Source of the DNA: Micromonospora zingiberis
Lineage (GTDB): Bacteria > Actinomycetota > Actinomycetes > Mycobacteriales > Micromonosporaceae
Assembly (NCBI RefSeq): GCF_004331455.1
Contig: NZ_SJJR01000003.1
Coordinates: 372,001-436,000 of the forward strand
Reading direction: 5' to 3'
DNA: 64,000 nucleotides
The notes under the pieces are model-generated. The model worked only from the letters and a program-made list of their open reading frames with translations. It was not told where the DNA came from and ran no database searches. The position numbers and the translations under genes are program-made. Of this stretch, positions 25,985 through 33,805 are shown piece after piece (position 1 is the first letter of the stretch; every line of letters starts with the position of its first letter).

Positions 25985-27109
25985 TTGCGACGTACCCTTT
26001 CCGCCCTCGGTGTCTCGGTGGCCCTGCTCGCCGCCGCCGTGGTCACGCCCACCGTGGTCGCCTCCGCGAAGCCGGCGGCCGACCCGGACCGGGCCCGAGT
26101 CGGCGACCAGCCCATCGTCATCGCCCACCGGGGCGCCAGCGGCTACCGGCCGGAGCACACTCTGGAGGCGTACCGGTTGGCGATCCGGATGGGCGCCGAC
26201 TACATCGAACCGGACCTGGTCACGACCGCCGACGGCGTGCTGGTCGCCCGGCACGAGAACGAGATCAGCGGTACGACCGACGTGGCGACCCGCCCCGAGT
26301 TCGCCGACCGTAGGACGACGAAGACCATCGACGGCGTGCCGGTGACCGGCTGGTTCACCGAGGACTTCACCCTGACCGAGCTGCGTACGCTGCGGGCCAA
26401 GGAGCGGCTGCCGCAGGTACGGGTCGCCAACACCGCCTTCGACGGGCAGTTCCAGGTGCCCACCTTCCAGGAGGTGATCGACCTGGCCAAGGCCGAGAGT
26501 GCGGCGCGCGGCCGGGTGATCGGGGTCTACCCGGAGACCAAGCACCCGACGTACTTCGCCTCGATCGGGCGGCCGCTGGAGGAGCCCCTGGTCGAGGTGC
26601 TGCGCCGGGCCGGCTGGGCGACGCGGAACGCGCCGGTCATCATCCAGTCCTTCGAGACCGCGAACCTGCGACGGCTGGACCGGATGACCGACGTCAAACT
26701 GGTGCAGTTGCTCGACGCCTCCGGCCGCCCGTACGACTTCACCGTCTCCGGCGACGCCCGCACCTACCGTGACCTGGCCACCCCCACCGGCCTCAAGTGG
26801 ATCGCCCGGTACGCCGACGGCATCGGCGCGAACAAGAACCTGATCGTGCCGCGTGACCCGGCCGGCAAGCTGCTCGCCCCGACCACCGTGGTGCGGGACG
26901 CGCACCGGGAGAAGCTCGTCGTGCACGCCTGGACCTTCCGGGCGGAGAACCAGTTCCTGCCGGTGGACTTCCGTATCGGCACCGACCCGAACGCCCGCGG
27001 CGATATCCAGGCCGAGTACGAGTTGTTCTACCGCCTCGGCCTGGACGGCGTCTTCGCCGACCACCCCGACACCGCAGTGGCCGCCCGCGCCGGTCTACCC
27101 CGCCGCTGA
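25985..27109 (+). CDS. Secreted glycerophosphodiester phosphodiesterase
   Basis: A 374-residue exported enzyme. The TTG start has AAGGAG 6 nt upstream; the signal peptide covers about residues 1-29 (SVALLAAAVVTPTVVASA). The GDPD signature IVIAHRGASGYRPEHTLEAY supplies the catalytic His and Arg, and GADYIEPDLVTTADGVLVARHE the metal-binding Glu/Asp and second His; VIGVYPETKHP is the next conserved Glu block. It hydrolyses glycerophosphodiesters to glycerol-3-phosphate and an alcohol, scavenging phosphate outside the cell. Its length fits GlpQ/UgpQ-type secreted forms. Together with the phospholipase at 5 kb it could degrade phospholipids stepwise, though the genes are not linked. Confidence 0.92.
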   Translation: MRRTLSALGVSVALLAAAVVTPTVVASAKPAADPDRARVGDQPIVIAHRGASGYRPEHTLEAYRLAIRMGADYIEPDLVTTADGVLVARHENEISGTTDVATRPEFADRRTTKTIDGVPVTGWFTEDFTLTELRTLRAKERLPQVRVANTAFDGQFQVPTFQEVIDLAKAESAARGRVIGVYPETKHPTYFASIGRPLEEPLVEVLRRAGWATRNAPVIIQSFETANLRRLDRMTDVKLVQLLDASGRPYDFTVSGDARTYRDLATPTGLKWIARYADGIGANKNLIVPRDPAGKLLAPTTVVRDAHREKLVVHAWTFRAENQFLPVDFRIGTDPNARGDIQAEYELFYRLGLDGVFADHPDTAVAARAGLPRR

Positions 27110-27478
27110 CCTCCGCTGCCGCATGATCACGCTCGATCCGGTCGCCCTCCCGCTGATAACCACGGCGGTGCTGGCCAGGTTGCGGGAGGCCCGGCGGTGG
27201 GCGTACGGCGCTCGATCGTGATCGTGTTCCCACTCGGCGCCAGCGGCTGCCAACTCGCTACGCCGCCCCGCTAAATCTTGGACAGTTTCCGTTGGCCGCT
27301 AACGGAAACTGTCCAAGATTGCGCGTGCCCCGCGCCGGGATCGCGCAGCATCCGGGCCACAGATCCACCGAGGTGGAGACCAGCAAGATCCTGTTCCCGC
27401 GCAGTGGGCCGGCGGGCATGAGGACGAGGTGACCATCGGGTCGGCCCGGCCTGACCGGGCCTCGACGGCGAGGAGCAC
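27110..27478. other. Intergenic region of 369 bp
   Basis: No gene is supported. It contains a loose inverted repeat (CCTCCCGC ... GCGGGAGG within about 27145-27190) and the perfect hairpin at 27274-27320. The rest is ordinary high-GC spacer. Confidence 0.6.
27274..27320. terminator. Perfect 20-bp hairpin, likely terminator
   Basis: Arms 27274-27293 (AATCTTGGACAGTTTCCGTT) and 27301-27320 are perfectly complementary with a 7-nt loop. It lies 165 bp past the glycerophosphodiesterase stop and between convergent genes. The foot AATCTTGG resembles the GATCTTG foot of the dispersed hairpin family with one base changed. Confidence 0.65.
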
Positions 27479-27673
27479 TCAGCGCCGCGACTCTCGATCG
27501 TCCGATCCGGATTTCAGGCCGGCGTTGACGAACGTGATGCCGAGGAGCACGCCGATGCCGGCCAGGACCATCGCGGCCGTGATGATGTCGATCGTGAGCG
27601 CCAGGCCGACCAGCGCCAGCCCACAAACTGCGACCAGGAACGCGCCGCCTCTGACCAGGTTGTTGTCGACCAA
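27479..27673 (-). CDS. Small two-helix membrane protein
   Basis: A 64-residue protein, MVDNNLVRGGAFLVAVC..., with two hydrophobic helices (about 8-28 and 31-51) and a short charged C-terminus (GLKSGSDDRESRR). The start is a TTG with GGAGG 7 nt upstream. Third positions are G/C-rich in this frame, and the hydrophobic pattern is too regular for chance. I do not recognise the family. It stands alone between repeat-rich spacers. It may form a holin-like or regulatory membrane peptide, but nothing shows this. Confidence 0.6.
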   Translation of the reverse strand: MVDNNLVRGGAFLVAVCGLALVGLALTIDIITAAMVLAGIGVLLGITFVNAGLKSGSDDRESRR

Positions 27674-28173
27674 GGTCGACCTCCACTCAACAGGAGGATC
27701 GTCACGACTTCGGGGTAACGGGCGGTCGGCGTCAGTCGGGGGAGGGTTGTCGCCGCGACCCTATCGTGCGAGGTGCCTCCAACCGCACGGCCGCCGGGCT
27801 GCCGGGCTGCTTCGAGCCGCACGGCCGCCGGGTTGCCGGGCTGCTTCGAGCCGCACGGCCACCGGGTTGCCGGGCTGCTTCGAGCCGCACGGCCGCCGGG
27901 CTGCTTCGAGCCGCGCGGCCGCCGGGTTGCCGACTCGATCGGGCGCGTGCGCCGGCGGTAGTGGGGGGTGGCGACACAGGGGTGCCGGGGGCCGTGGGAC
28001 GGCTGGCCATGGTCTCGCCGGTTGGTCACTGTCTTGTCATCGTCGTTGTCACCGGGCGCCATCCACCTCCGGTTACTTGTGTGTTTCCGCCACATAGCTC
28101 GTGGGTGACGTCACTTCTAGCGTGAGCCGACACATAAGGTTTCCCTCCCTCTGAGTCCTCACGTGGAGTCGCA
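27674..28173. other. Intergenic region of 500 bp with tandem repeats and a palindrome
   Basis: No gene is supported. It holds the 34-bp tandem array (27783-27930) and, closer to the ABC importer, the palindrome GTGACGTCAC at 28105-28114, about 60 bp before the start codon, which could be an operator for the importer operon. Open frames through the array encode only low-complexity Gly/Arg/Ala/Cys repeats. Confidence 0.6.
27783..27930. repeat. 34-bp tandem repeat array
   Basis: Units containing CCGCACGGCCGCCGGG and GGGCTGCTTCGAG start at 27783, 27817, 27851 and 27885 (34-bp period), then a shortened 26-bp unit leads to a last variant copy at 27911. Point differences between units (ccacc/ccgcc, gcacgg/gcgcgg) show that it is older than the 25-bp array at 19 kb. 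Confidence 0.85.
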
Positions 28174-29379
28174 ATGACGGTCCGGACGACACGGCGGGTG
28201 TTCCTGTCCGCCGCAACGATGATGGCCGCGGCGATGGTCGCCACGGCCTGTGGCAGCCCGCAGGACACCGCCAACGGCGGTGGCGACAGCGCCGCGCCGG
28301 TGAAGGTTGGTCTGGTCTACTCCCAGTCGGGAGCGCTGGCCAGTTACGGAAAGCAATATATTGAAGGGTTTCGGGCTGGCCTGGACTTCGCCACCGGTGG
28401 CACCAACAAGGTGGGCGACCGGGCGATCGAGATCACCGAGGTCGACGACGCCGGTGACCCGGCCAAGGCGGTCTCCGCGGCCAAGGACCTGATCGGCAAG
28501 GGCAACAAGATCATTGCTGGTTCGACCGCGTCGGGTGTGGCGCTCCAGGTCGCCCCGATCGCCGCGCAGAACAAGGTGCTGTTCATCTCCGGCCCGGCGG
28601 CCACCGACGCGGTGACCGGCGCGAACAAGTACACGTTCCGCTCCGGGCGGCAGTCGTACCAGGACGTGGTGACCGCCAAGTCGTTCATCGGCGACCCGAC
28701 CGGCAAGAAGGTCGTGGTCTTCGCCCAGGACGGTGCGTTCGGCGACGCCAACGAGGCGGCCGTCAAGGCCGTGATCGGCGGGGCCGGCGCGACCGTCAGT
28801 GCCGTCCGGGCGCCGGCCAGCGCGACCGAGTTCACCCCGTTCGCCAGCCAGATCAAGTCCGCCAAGCCGGATCTGCTCTTCGTCGCCTGGGCCGGCACCA
28901 CCGCCCCGGCCATGTGGCAGACCTTGGACCAGCAGGGCGTGCTCACCTCCACCACGGTCGTCACCGGCCTGGACATCCGCGCCTCCTGGCCCACCTTCGG
29001 CGCGGCCGGCAGCAAGATCTCCTTCCTGTCGCACTACTTCGACGGAGCCAGCGACACCGAGGCGGCCAAGGCCGCCAAGACGAAGATCCCCGGCGGCACC
29101 CTCGACCTGTTCCATCCGGACGGCTTCGCCGCCGCGCAGATGGTGGTCCGGGCCGCGCAGGAGGGCGGCGACGACGTCGAGAAGATGATCACCGCGTTGG
29201 AGGGCTGGAGCTTCGAGGGCGTGAAGGGCACCATGACCATCCGCGCCGAGGACCACGCGCTGCTCCAGCCGATGTACCAGGCGAGCCTGACCGGCAGCGG
29301 CGACACCTTCACCGCGGCCGCCCAGAAGGCGCTCAGCGGTGACGAGACCGCGCCGCCGGTCCAGGCGATGAAGGGCTGA
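28174..29379 (+). CDS. Branched-chain-amino-acid-type ABC substrate-binding lipoprotein
   Basis: A 401-residue periplasmic-binding-protein-fold receptor (LivK/peripla_BP_6 class). The signal peptide contains a twin-arginine-like motif (TTRRVFLSAA) and a lipobox ending ATAC, so Cys26 is probably lipidated and export may use the Tat route. The mature part opens VKVGLVYSQSGALASYGKQY, as in LivK/AmiC/UrtA proteins. The ligand is not certain: branched-chain or other amino acids, amides or urea are possible. It is the first gene of a five-gene importer operon, 6 bp before the first ATPase gene. Confidence 0.9.
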   Translation: MTVRTTRRVFLSAATMMAAAMVATACGSPQDTANGGGDSAAPVKVGLVYSQSGALASYGKQYIEGFRAGLDFATGGTNKVGDRAIEITEVDDAGDPAKAVSAAKDLIGKGNKIIAGSTASGVALQVAPIAAQNKVLFISGPAATDAVTGANKYTFRSGRQSYQDVVTAKSFIGDPTGKKVVVFAQDGAFGDANEAAVKAVIGGAGATVSAVRAPASATEFTPFASQIKSAKPDLLFVAWAGTTAPAMWQTLDQQGVLTSTTVVTGLDIRASWPTFGAAGSKISFLSHYFDGASDTEAAKAAKTKIPGGTLDLFHPDGFAAAQMVVRAAQEGGDDVEKMITALEGWSFEGVKGTMTIRAEDHALLQPMYQASLTGSGDTFTAAAQKALSGDETAPPVQAMKG

Positions 29380-29385
29380 GTTCCG

Positions 29386-30129
29386 ATGCTCGCCACCCAC
29401 GGTCTGACCTGGCGGATCGGTGAGGTCGCCATCGTCGACTCCGTCGAGATCGACCTGGCACCCGGGGAGTTCCTCGGCGTGATCGGGCCCAACGGCGCCG
29501 GCAAGACCTCACTGTTCAACCTGATCACCGGCCTGCGTCGGGCCACCGAGGGCCGGGTCACCCTGGACGGGCAGGACATCTCCGCCCTGCCGCCGTACCG
29601 CCGGGCCCGGCTCGGGCTCGGGCGTACCTTCCAGGCGTCCTCGGTCTTCGGCTCGCTCAGCGTGCGGGAGAACGTCCGGCTCGCCGTGCAGGCGCACCGT
29701 GGGGGCTCGATGAAGCTGTGGCGGCGGGCGGCGGCCGACCGGGAGGTGGCCGCCGCCGCCGACGCGGCGCTGCACCGGGTCGGCCTGGCCCACCGGGGTA
29801 CGACGCTGGCCGGCACCCTCGCCCACGGCGAGAAACGCAAGCTGGAGATCGCCCTGCTGCTGGCCGGCGAACCACGGGTGATGCTGCTGGACGAACCGAT
29901 GGCCGGGGTCAGCGCCGAGGACGTCCCCGAACTCGTCCAGGTCATCCGCTCGCTCACCGGCGACAGCGGCCGGTCGGTGCTGATGGTCGAGCACCACATG
30001 GACGTGATCCTGGAGTTGGCCGACCGGATCGCGGTGATGCACCACGGCGCCCTGCTGGCCTGCGACACCCCCGAGACGGTGATGGCCAACCCGACCGTGC
30101 AAGAGGCATACCTGGGGGAGTCGCTCTGA
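29386..30129 (+). CDS. ABC importer ATPase, LivG type
   Basis: A 247-residue ATPase. Walker A is GPNGAGKTS, Q-loop region LGRTFQASSVFG, signature region TLAHGEKRKLEIA (LAHGE in place of LSGGQ, as in many LivG proteins) and Walker B VMLLDEPMAGV. The His switch is in MVEHHMDVI. It powers import together with the LivF-type subunit. Its TGA overlaps the next start (TGATG), so translation is coupled. Confidence 0.92.
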   Translation: MLATHGLTWRIGEVAIVDSVEIDLAPGEFLGVIGPNGAGKTSLFNLITGLRRATEGRVTLDGQDISALPPYRRARLGLGRTFQASSVFGSLSVRENVRLAVQAHRGGSMKLWRRAAADREVAAAADAALHRVGLAHRGTTLAGTLAHGEKRKLEIALLLAGEPRVMLLDEPMAGVSAEDVPELVQVIRSLTGDSGRSVLMVEHHMDVILELADRIAVMHHGALLACDTPETVMANPTVQEAYLGESL

Positions 30130-30854
30130 TGGAGCCGATCTTGACCGTCGAGGAGCTGTCGGTGCGGATCGCCGGGCTGCACATCCTGCAAGGGGTGTCG
30201 TTCACGGTCGCGCCGACCGGGGTCACCGTGCTGCTGGGCCGCAACGGGGTGGGCAAGACCACCACACTGCGCGCCCTGGTCGGGCTCACCCCGCGCAACG
30301 GGGAGGTGCGCGGCACGGCCCAGATGGGCAACCGCGCCCTGCTCGGCCAACCGACCCACCGGCTGGTCCGCAGTGGGCTCGGCTACGTGCCGGAGGACCG
30401 CTGCGTCTTCGCCGGACTCACCGTCGCGGAGAACCTGCGGCTCGCCGAGCGGCGCGGCAGCACTCCGGCGTACGACCGGGTGTTCGCGCTCTTTCCCGAG
30501 CTGGACCGGCGGTCCCGGCAGCGGGCCGGGTCGCTTTCCGGCGGGCAGCAGCAGATGCTCGCCATCGGTCGGGTGCTGATCAACGACAACCGGCTGCTGC
30601 TGGTCGACGAGCCGACCAAGGGGTTGGCGCCGAAGGTGGTGACCGAGGTGGCCGAGGTGCTGGAGCGGGTCGCGGAATCCGTGCCGGTGCTGCTGGTCGA
30701 GCAGAACCTGGCCGTGGTCCGGCGGCTGGCCCACGACGCGGTGGTGCTGGCCGCCGGACAGGTCGCCTGGACCGGCAACGCCCAGGAGTTGTTGGCGGAG
30801 ACCGAGCTGACCCGGTCGCTGCTCGGCGTCGGCTCGGCGGAGGTGCACCACTGA
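30129..30854 (+). CDS. ABC importer ATPase, LivF type
   Basis: A 241-residue ATPase. Walker A GRNGVGKTT, signature LSGGQQQML, Walker B LLLVDEPTKGL and His-switch-region VEQNLAVV (Gln-Asn in place of His, as is usual in LivF) are all present. GYVPEDRCVFAGLTVAENL is the family Q-loop and helical region. It pairs with the LivG-type subunit as a heterodimer. The ATG overlaps the upstream stop by one base, and its own TGA overlaps the permease ATG. Confidence 0.92.
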   Translation: MEPILTVEELSVRIAGLHILQGVSFTVAPTGVTVLLGRNGVGKTTTLRALVGLTPRNGEVRGTAQMGNRALLGQPTHRLVRSGLGYVPEDRCVFAGLTVAENLRLAERRGSTPAYDRVFALFPELDRRSRQRAGSLSGGQQQMLAIGRVLINDNRLLLVDEPTKGLAPKVVTEVAEVLERVAESVPVLLVEQNLAVVRRLAHDAVVLAAGQVAWTGNAQELLAETELTRSLLGVGSAEVHH

Positions 30855-31744
30855 TGGACGCGGTCATCCTGCTGACGCTGACCGGGCTCGGTCTGGCGGC
30901 GCTCTACTTCCTGGTCGCCTCCGGCCTGTCGCTGGTTTTCGGCCTGGCCGACGTACTCAACTTCGCGCACGGGCTGTTCCTCGGCGTCGGGGCGTACGCC
31001 ACCTGGTGGGCGGCGGGGAACCTGCCCGGCGCCGGCCCCGACGGCCTCGGTTTCGTGGTCGCGGTCGCCTTCGGGGTGGCCGCCGGCACGCTGATGGCGG
31101 TGCTGGTCGAGCTGGTGCTGATCCGGCCGCTCTACAGCCGCACCATCGAGCAGGTGCTGGTCACCGTCGGGCTGTCCCTGGCCGGGGTGGCACTGTTGCA
31201 GGCCACCTGGGGTGCGGACGCCCGTCCGTTCCCGCGCCCGGAGTGGACCCGTCAGGTGACCACGATCCTCGGCGCGCAGGTACCCAACGGCGGCCTGCTG
31301 CTGATCGTCGCCGCGGTGCTGGTGCTCGGCGCGATCCTGGCCTTCCTCCAGTGGACCCGGTACGGCCTGATCATCCGGGCCGGGGTGGAGAACCGGGAGA
31401 TGGTCACCGCGCTGGGCATCGACGTACGCAAGGCGTTCACCCTGGTCTTCGCCATCGGCGGAGCGGCGGCGGCACTGGCCGGGGCGCTGGGCAGCGTCTA
31501 CTTCGGCACCGTCTCGCCGCAACAGGGCGGCTCACTGCTCATCTTCGCGTTCATCGTGGTGGTCATCGGCGGGATGGGCTCGGTGGTCGGGTCCGCGTAC
31601 GCGGCGGTCGCGGTCGGGCTGCTGCAACAGTTCGTCAACTACTACGGCACCTCCGGGCTGGGCGACATCTGCGTGGTCGCGCTGCTGGCCGTGGTGCTGC
31701 TGCTGCGCCCGCAGGGCATCGCCGGAAAGGTGGCTACGGCATGA
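30854..31744 (+). CDS. ABC importer permease, LivH type
   Basis: A 296-residue membrane protein with about eight hydrophobic helices. The segment SGLSLVFGLADVLNFAHGLFLGVGAY is the standard LivH/UrtB opening, and MVTALGIDVRKAFTLVF is the cytoplasmic EAA-like loop that contacts the ATPases. It forms the channel with the LivM-type subunit. ATGA overlap with the following gene (31741-31744). Confidence 0.92.
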   Translation: MDAVILLTLTGLGLAALYFLVASGLSLVFGLADVLNFAHGLFLGVGAYATWWAAGNLPGAGPDGLGFVVAVAFGVAAGTLMAVLVELVLIRPLYSRTIEQVLVTVGLSLAGVALLQATWGADARPFPRPEWTRQVTTILGAQVPNGGLLLIVAAVLVLGAILAFLQWTRYGLIIRAGVENREMVTALGIDVRKAFTLVFAIGGAAAALAGALGSVYFGTVSPQQGGSLLIFAFIVVVIGGMGSVVGSAYAAVAVGLLQQFVNYYGTSGLGDICVVALLAVVLLLRPQGIAGKVATA

Positions 31745-32859
31745 CCGAGGTCAAGAGTCCCGAGGCGCCTTCGGCGGCGGTGCCGTCGGAGCTGACCACC
31801 GAGTCGACCCGCTGGTCACGGCTCCGCCCGTTCCTGCCGCTGGCCGTGCTGGCCGTCGCGCTGATCCTGCCGTACTCCACGCTGCACCTGCCGGGCATCT
31901 TCGAGGGGGCGCTGAACTCGCCGGGCACGCTGCAACTGCTCGCCGTCTGCCTGGTCTTCGGCGGCCTGGCGGCCGGCTACGACCTGCTGTTCGGGCGGAC
32001 CGGGATGCTCTCCTTCGGACACGCGCTCTACTTCGCGGCCGGGGTGTACGGCACCGACATCCTGATCACCCGGGCCGGGCTGCCGCTCTGGCAGGCCGCG
32101 CCGCTGGCGATCGTCGGCGGGACCATCCTCGCCGGACTGATCGGGGCGGTGGCGCTGCGTACCGTCGGGATCGCCTTCGCCATGGTGACGTTGGCCTTCG
32201 CCCAGGTCGGTGCGATCCTGGTGGCCCGCGACTTCGGTGGGCTCACCGGCGGTGAGGAAGGACTTCCGCTGGACGTGTCGGGCGTGCCGGCCGGGCTGGT
32301 CGGGGTCGCCAACACGGTCAACCTGTACTGGCTGGCGCTGGCATACCTGGTCGTGGTGGTCTTCGTGGTGCACCGGGTCAGCGGCTCGCCGACCGGACGG
32401 GTACTGGCCGGGCTGCGCGACGACGAGCGGCGCATCGGCGTGCTCGGGCTCGACCCGTACCGGTTCAAGCTGGTCGCCTTCACCCTGGCCGGTGGCCTCG
32501 CGGCGGCCGGCGGGGTGGTCTACTGCCTGATCGTCGGCGGCGCCTCGCCGCACATCACCAGCAGCGAGCTGACCCTGTCGCTGCTGGTGATGGTGGTGCT
32601 CGGCGGTCCCGGTACCCGGTGGGGGCCGGTGCTGGGCGGCATCCTCTACATGTACCTGGACCACCGGCTGGTCTCCGTCGGCAGCTCCGGTGCCATCGAC
32701 GCGCTACCGGCCTTCCTGAGCCGGCCACTGTCGCAGCCGCTCTTCGTCCTGGGCACCGTCTTCATCCTGGCCGTCTACTTCTTCCCCGGCGGCCTGGCCA
32801 GCCTCGCCCCCCGACTGACCCTCCTGCGCAACGCGCTGTCGCCGCGCCGACGGGGGTGA
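31741..32859 (+). CDS. ABC importer permease, LivM type
   Basis: A 372-residue permease with about ten hydrophobic helices. GYDLLFGRTGMLSFGHALYFAAGVY is the LivM family signature; GRVLAGLRDDERRIGVLGLDPYRFKLVAFTLAG is the ATPase-coupling loop. It completes the set (binding protein, two ATPases, two permeases). Gene order K-G-F-H-M differs from the common K-H-M-G-F. A perfect GATC-ended hairpin follows immediately after the stop codon. Confidence 0.92.
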   Translation: MTEVKSPEAPSAAVPSELTTESTRWSRLRPFLPLAVLAVALILPYSTLHLPGIFEGALNSPGTLQLLAVCLVFGGLAAGYDLLFGRTGMLSFGHALYFAAGVYGTDILITRAGLPLWQAAPLAIVGGTILAGLIGAVALRTVGIAFAMVTLAFAQVGAILVARDFGGLTGGEEGLPLDVSGVPAGLVGVANTVNLYWLALAYLVVVVFVVHRVSGSPTGRVLAGLRDDERRIGVLGLDPYRFKLVAFTLAGGLAAAGGVVYCLIVGGASPHITSSELTLSLLVMVVLGGPGTRWGPVLGGILYMYLDHRLVSVGSSGAIDALPAFLSRPLSQPLFVLGTVFILAVYFFPGGLASLAPRLTLLRNALSPRRRG

Positions 32860-32860
32860 C

Positions 32861-32909
32861 GATCAGGTTGGCGGGGCGCACAACGGCGTGTCGCCCCGCC
32901 AACCTGATC
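32861..32909. terminator. Perfect 18-bp GATC-ended hairpin terminator
   Basis: Arms 32861-32878 (GATCAGGTTGGCGGGGCG) and 32892-32909 are perfectly complementary around a 13-nt loop. It starts 2 bp after the LivM stop, and its right arm supplies the first bases of the TGA stop of the convergent lipoprotein gene, so it serves both directions. Confidence 0.8.
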
Positions 32910-33693
32910 ACCCGTTGAGCAGTTCGTACGCTGCGGTCGGCGCCGACTGGGCCTCGTCGTCGGTGAACGCGACGATCTCGGGGGCGTTGCCGAAGTCGAA
33001 GTACTCGACCACGTACTCCGACGCCTTCTGCTTGCCGGCCGCCGGGATTTGCAGGGTGAACGAGTTGAGGTTGCCGTCCGGGGCGACGACGGCGGTGAAC
33101 GGGATCGGCTCCACGACGTCGCCGAGGGGCGCCACCCCCTCCAGGGCGTCCACCAGTTCCGGCTGGGCGGACAGGTCGACCACGCCGGTGTACGTCCCGC
33201 CCTCGCCGGCCTGGACGTCGGTGGCGGCGCGGATGATCACCTCGACGTTGCCCGGGTCGGTGCCCTCGTAGCTCGGCAGGGCGTCCGGACCCTCGATCTT
33301 CGTCGGGTCCAACTCCATCCACTTGGTGGGCAGCTTCATCAGCTTCTGGATGTCCTGCGCACCCTTGAAGTTGACCTTCATCCAGGTCCGTGACTCCACC
33401 ATCCGGAAGGACATCTCCAGGGTGAATTCCTTGTCCTTGGTGACGGTGTCGATGTCCATGCCCCGGTTCACCGGGTCGACCACGCCGGAAACGTCACCCG
33501 AGGTGTCGCTGGTGGTGAAGCGGAAGGCCGCGTCCTCGGCGGTCGGCACCGCCGCCAGCAGCTCCTGCTTCGGGTCCGGCGGCGCCGCCTCCGGCTTGTC
33601 GTCGCAGCCGGCCACCAGCGCGGCGGTGAGCAGGGCCACTGCGGTGACCGCGATCCGCCGGCTCGCGACGGTGGTGCCGGTTCGCTGTGTCAT
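32908..33693 (-). CDS. Lipoprotein, LppX/LolA-like fold
   Basis: A 261-residue predicted lipoprotein. MTQRTGTTVASRR begins the signal; the lipobox LVAGC puts the lipidated Cys at residue 30. The mature part has alternating beta strands (FRFTTSDTSGDVSGVVDP, KEFTLEMSFRMVESRTWMKVNF) as in the LppX/LprG/LolA-like lipid-carrier fold. It could ferry a lipid or act as a folding chaperone at the membrane surface; the ligand is not known. The ATG at 33693 has GAGAGGA upstream. Its stop codon lies inside the shared terminator hairpin. Confidence 0.78.
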   Translation of the reverse strand: MTQRTGTTVASRRIAVTAVALLTAALVAGCDDKPEAAPPDPKQELLAAVPTAEDAAFRFTTSDTSGDVSGVVDPVNRGMDIDTVTKDKEFTLEMSFRMVESRTWMKVNFKGAQDIQKLMKLPTKWMELDPTKIEGPDALPSYEGTDPGNVEVIIRAATDVQAGEGGTYTGVVDLSAQPELVDALEGVAPLGDVVEPIPFTAVVAPDGNLNSFTLQIPAAGKQKASEYVVEYFDFGNAPEIVAFTDDEAQSAPTAAYELLNG

Positions 33694-33805
33694 CTCGTCC
33701 TCTCTCACTGATCGAACGGCATCGTATGCCAGCCTGCCCGGACCTGCCGGCGGGCTCGACCGCCCGTGCTGTGGGCGAGACGGCGCACGCTGGTAGAAAG
33801 GCCGG

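Noticed and set aside
27732..28125. Cys/Gly/Arg repeat protein genes in the 34-bp tandem array
   Set aside because: Open frames exist on both strands simply because the repeat lacks stops; there is no ribosome binding site, and the 34-bp period shifts frame at every unit.
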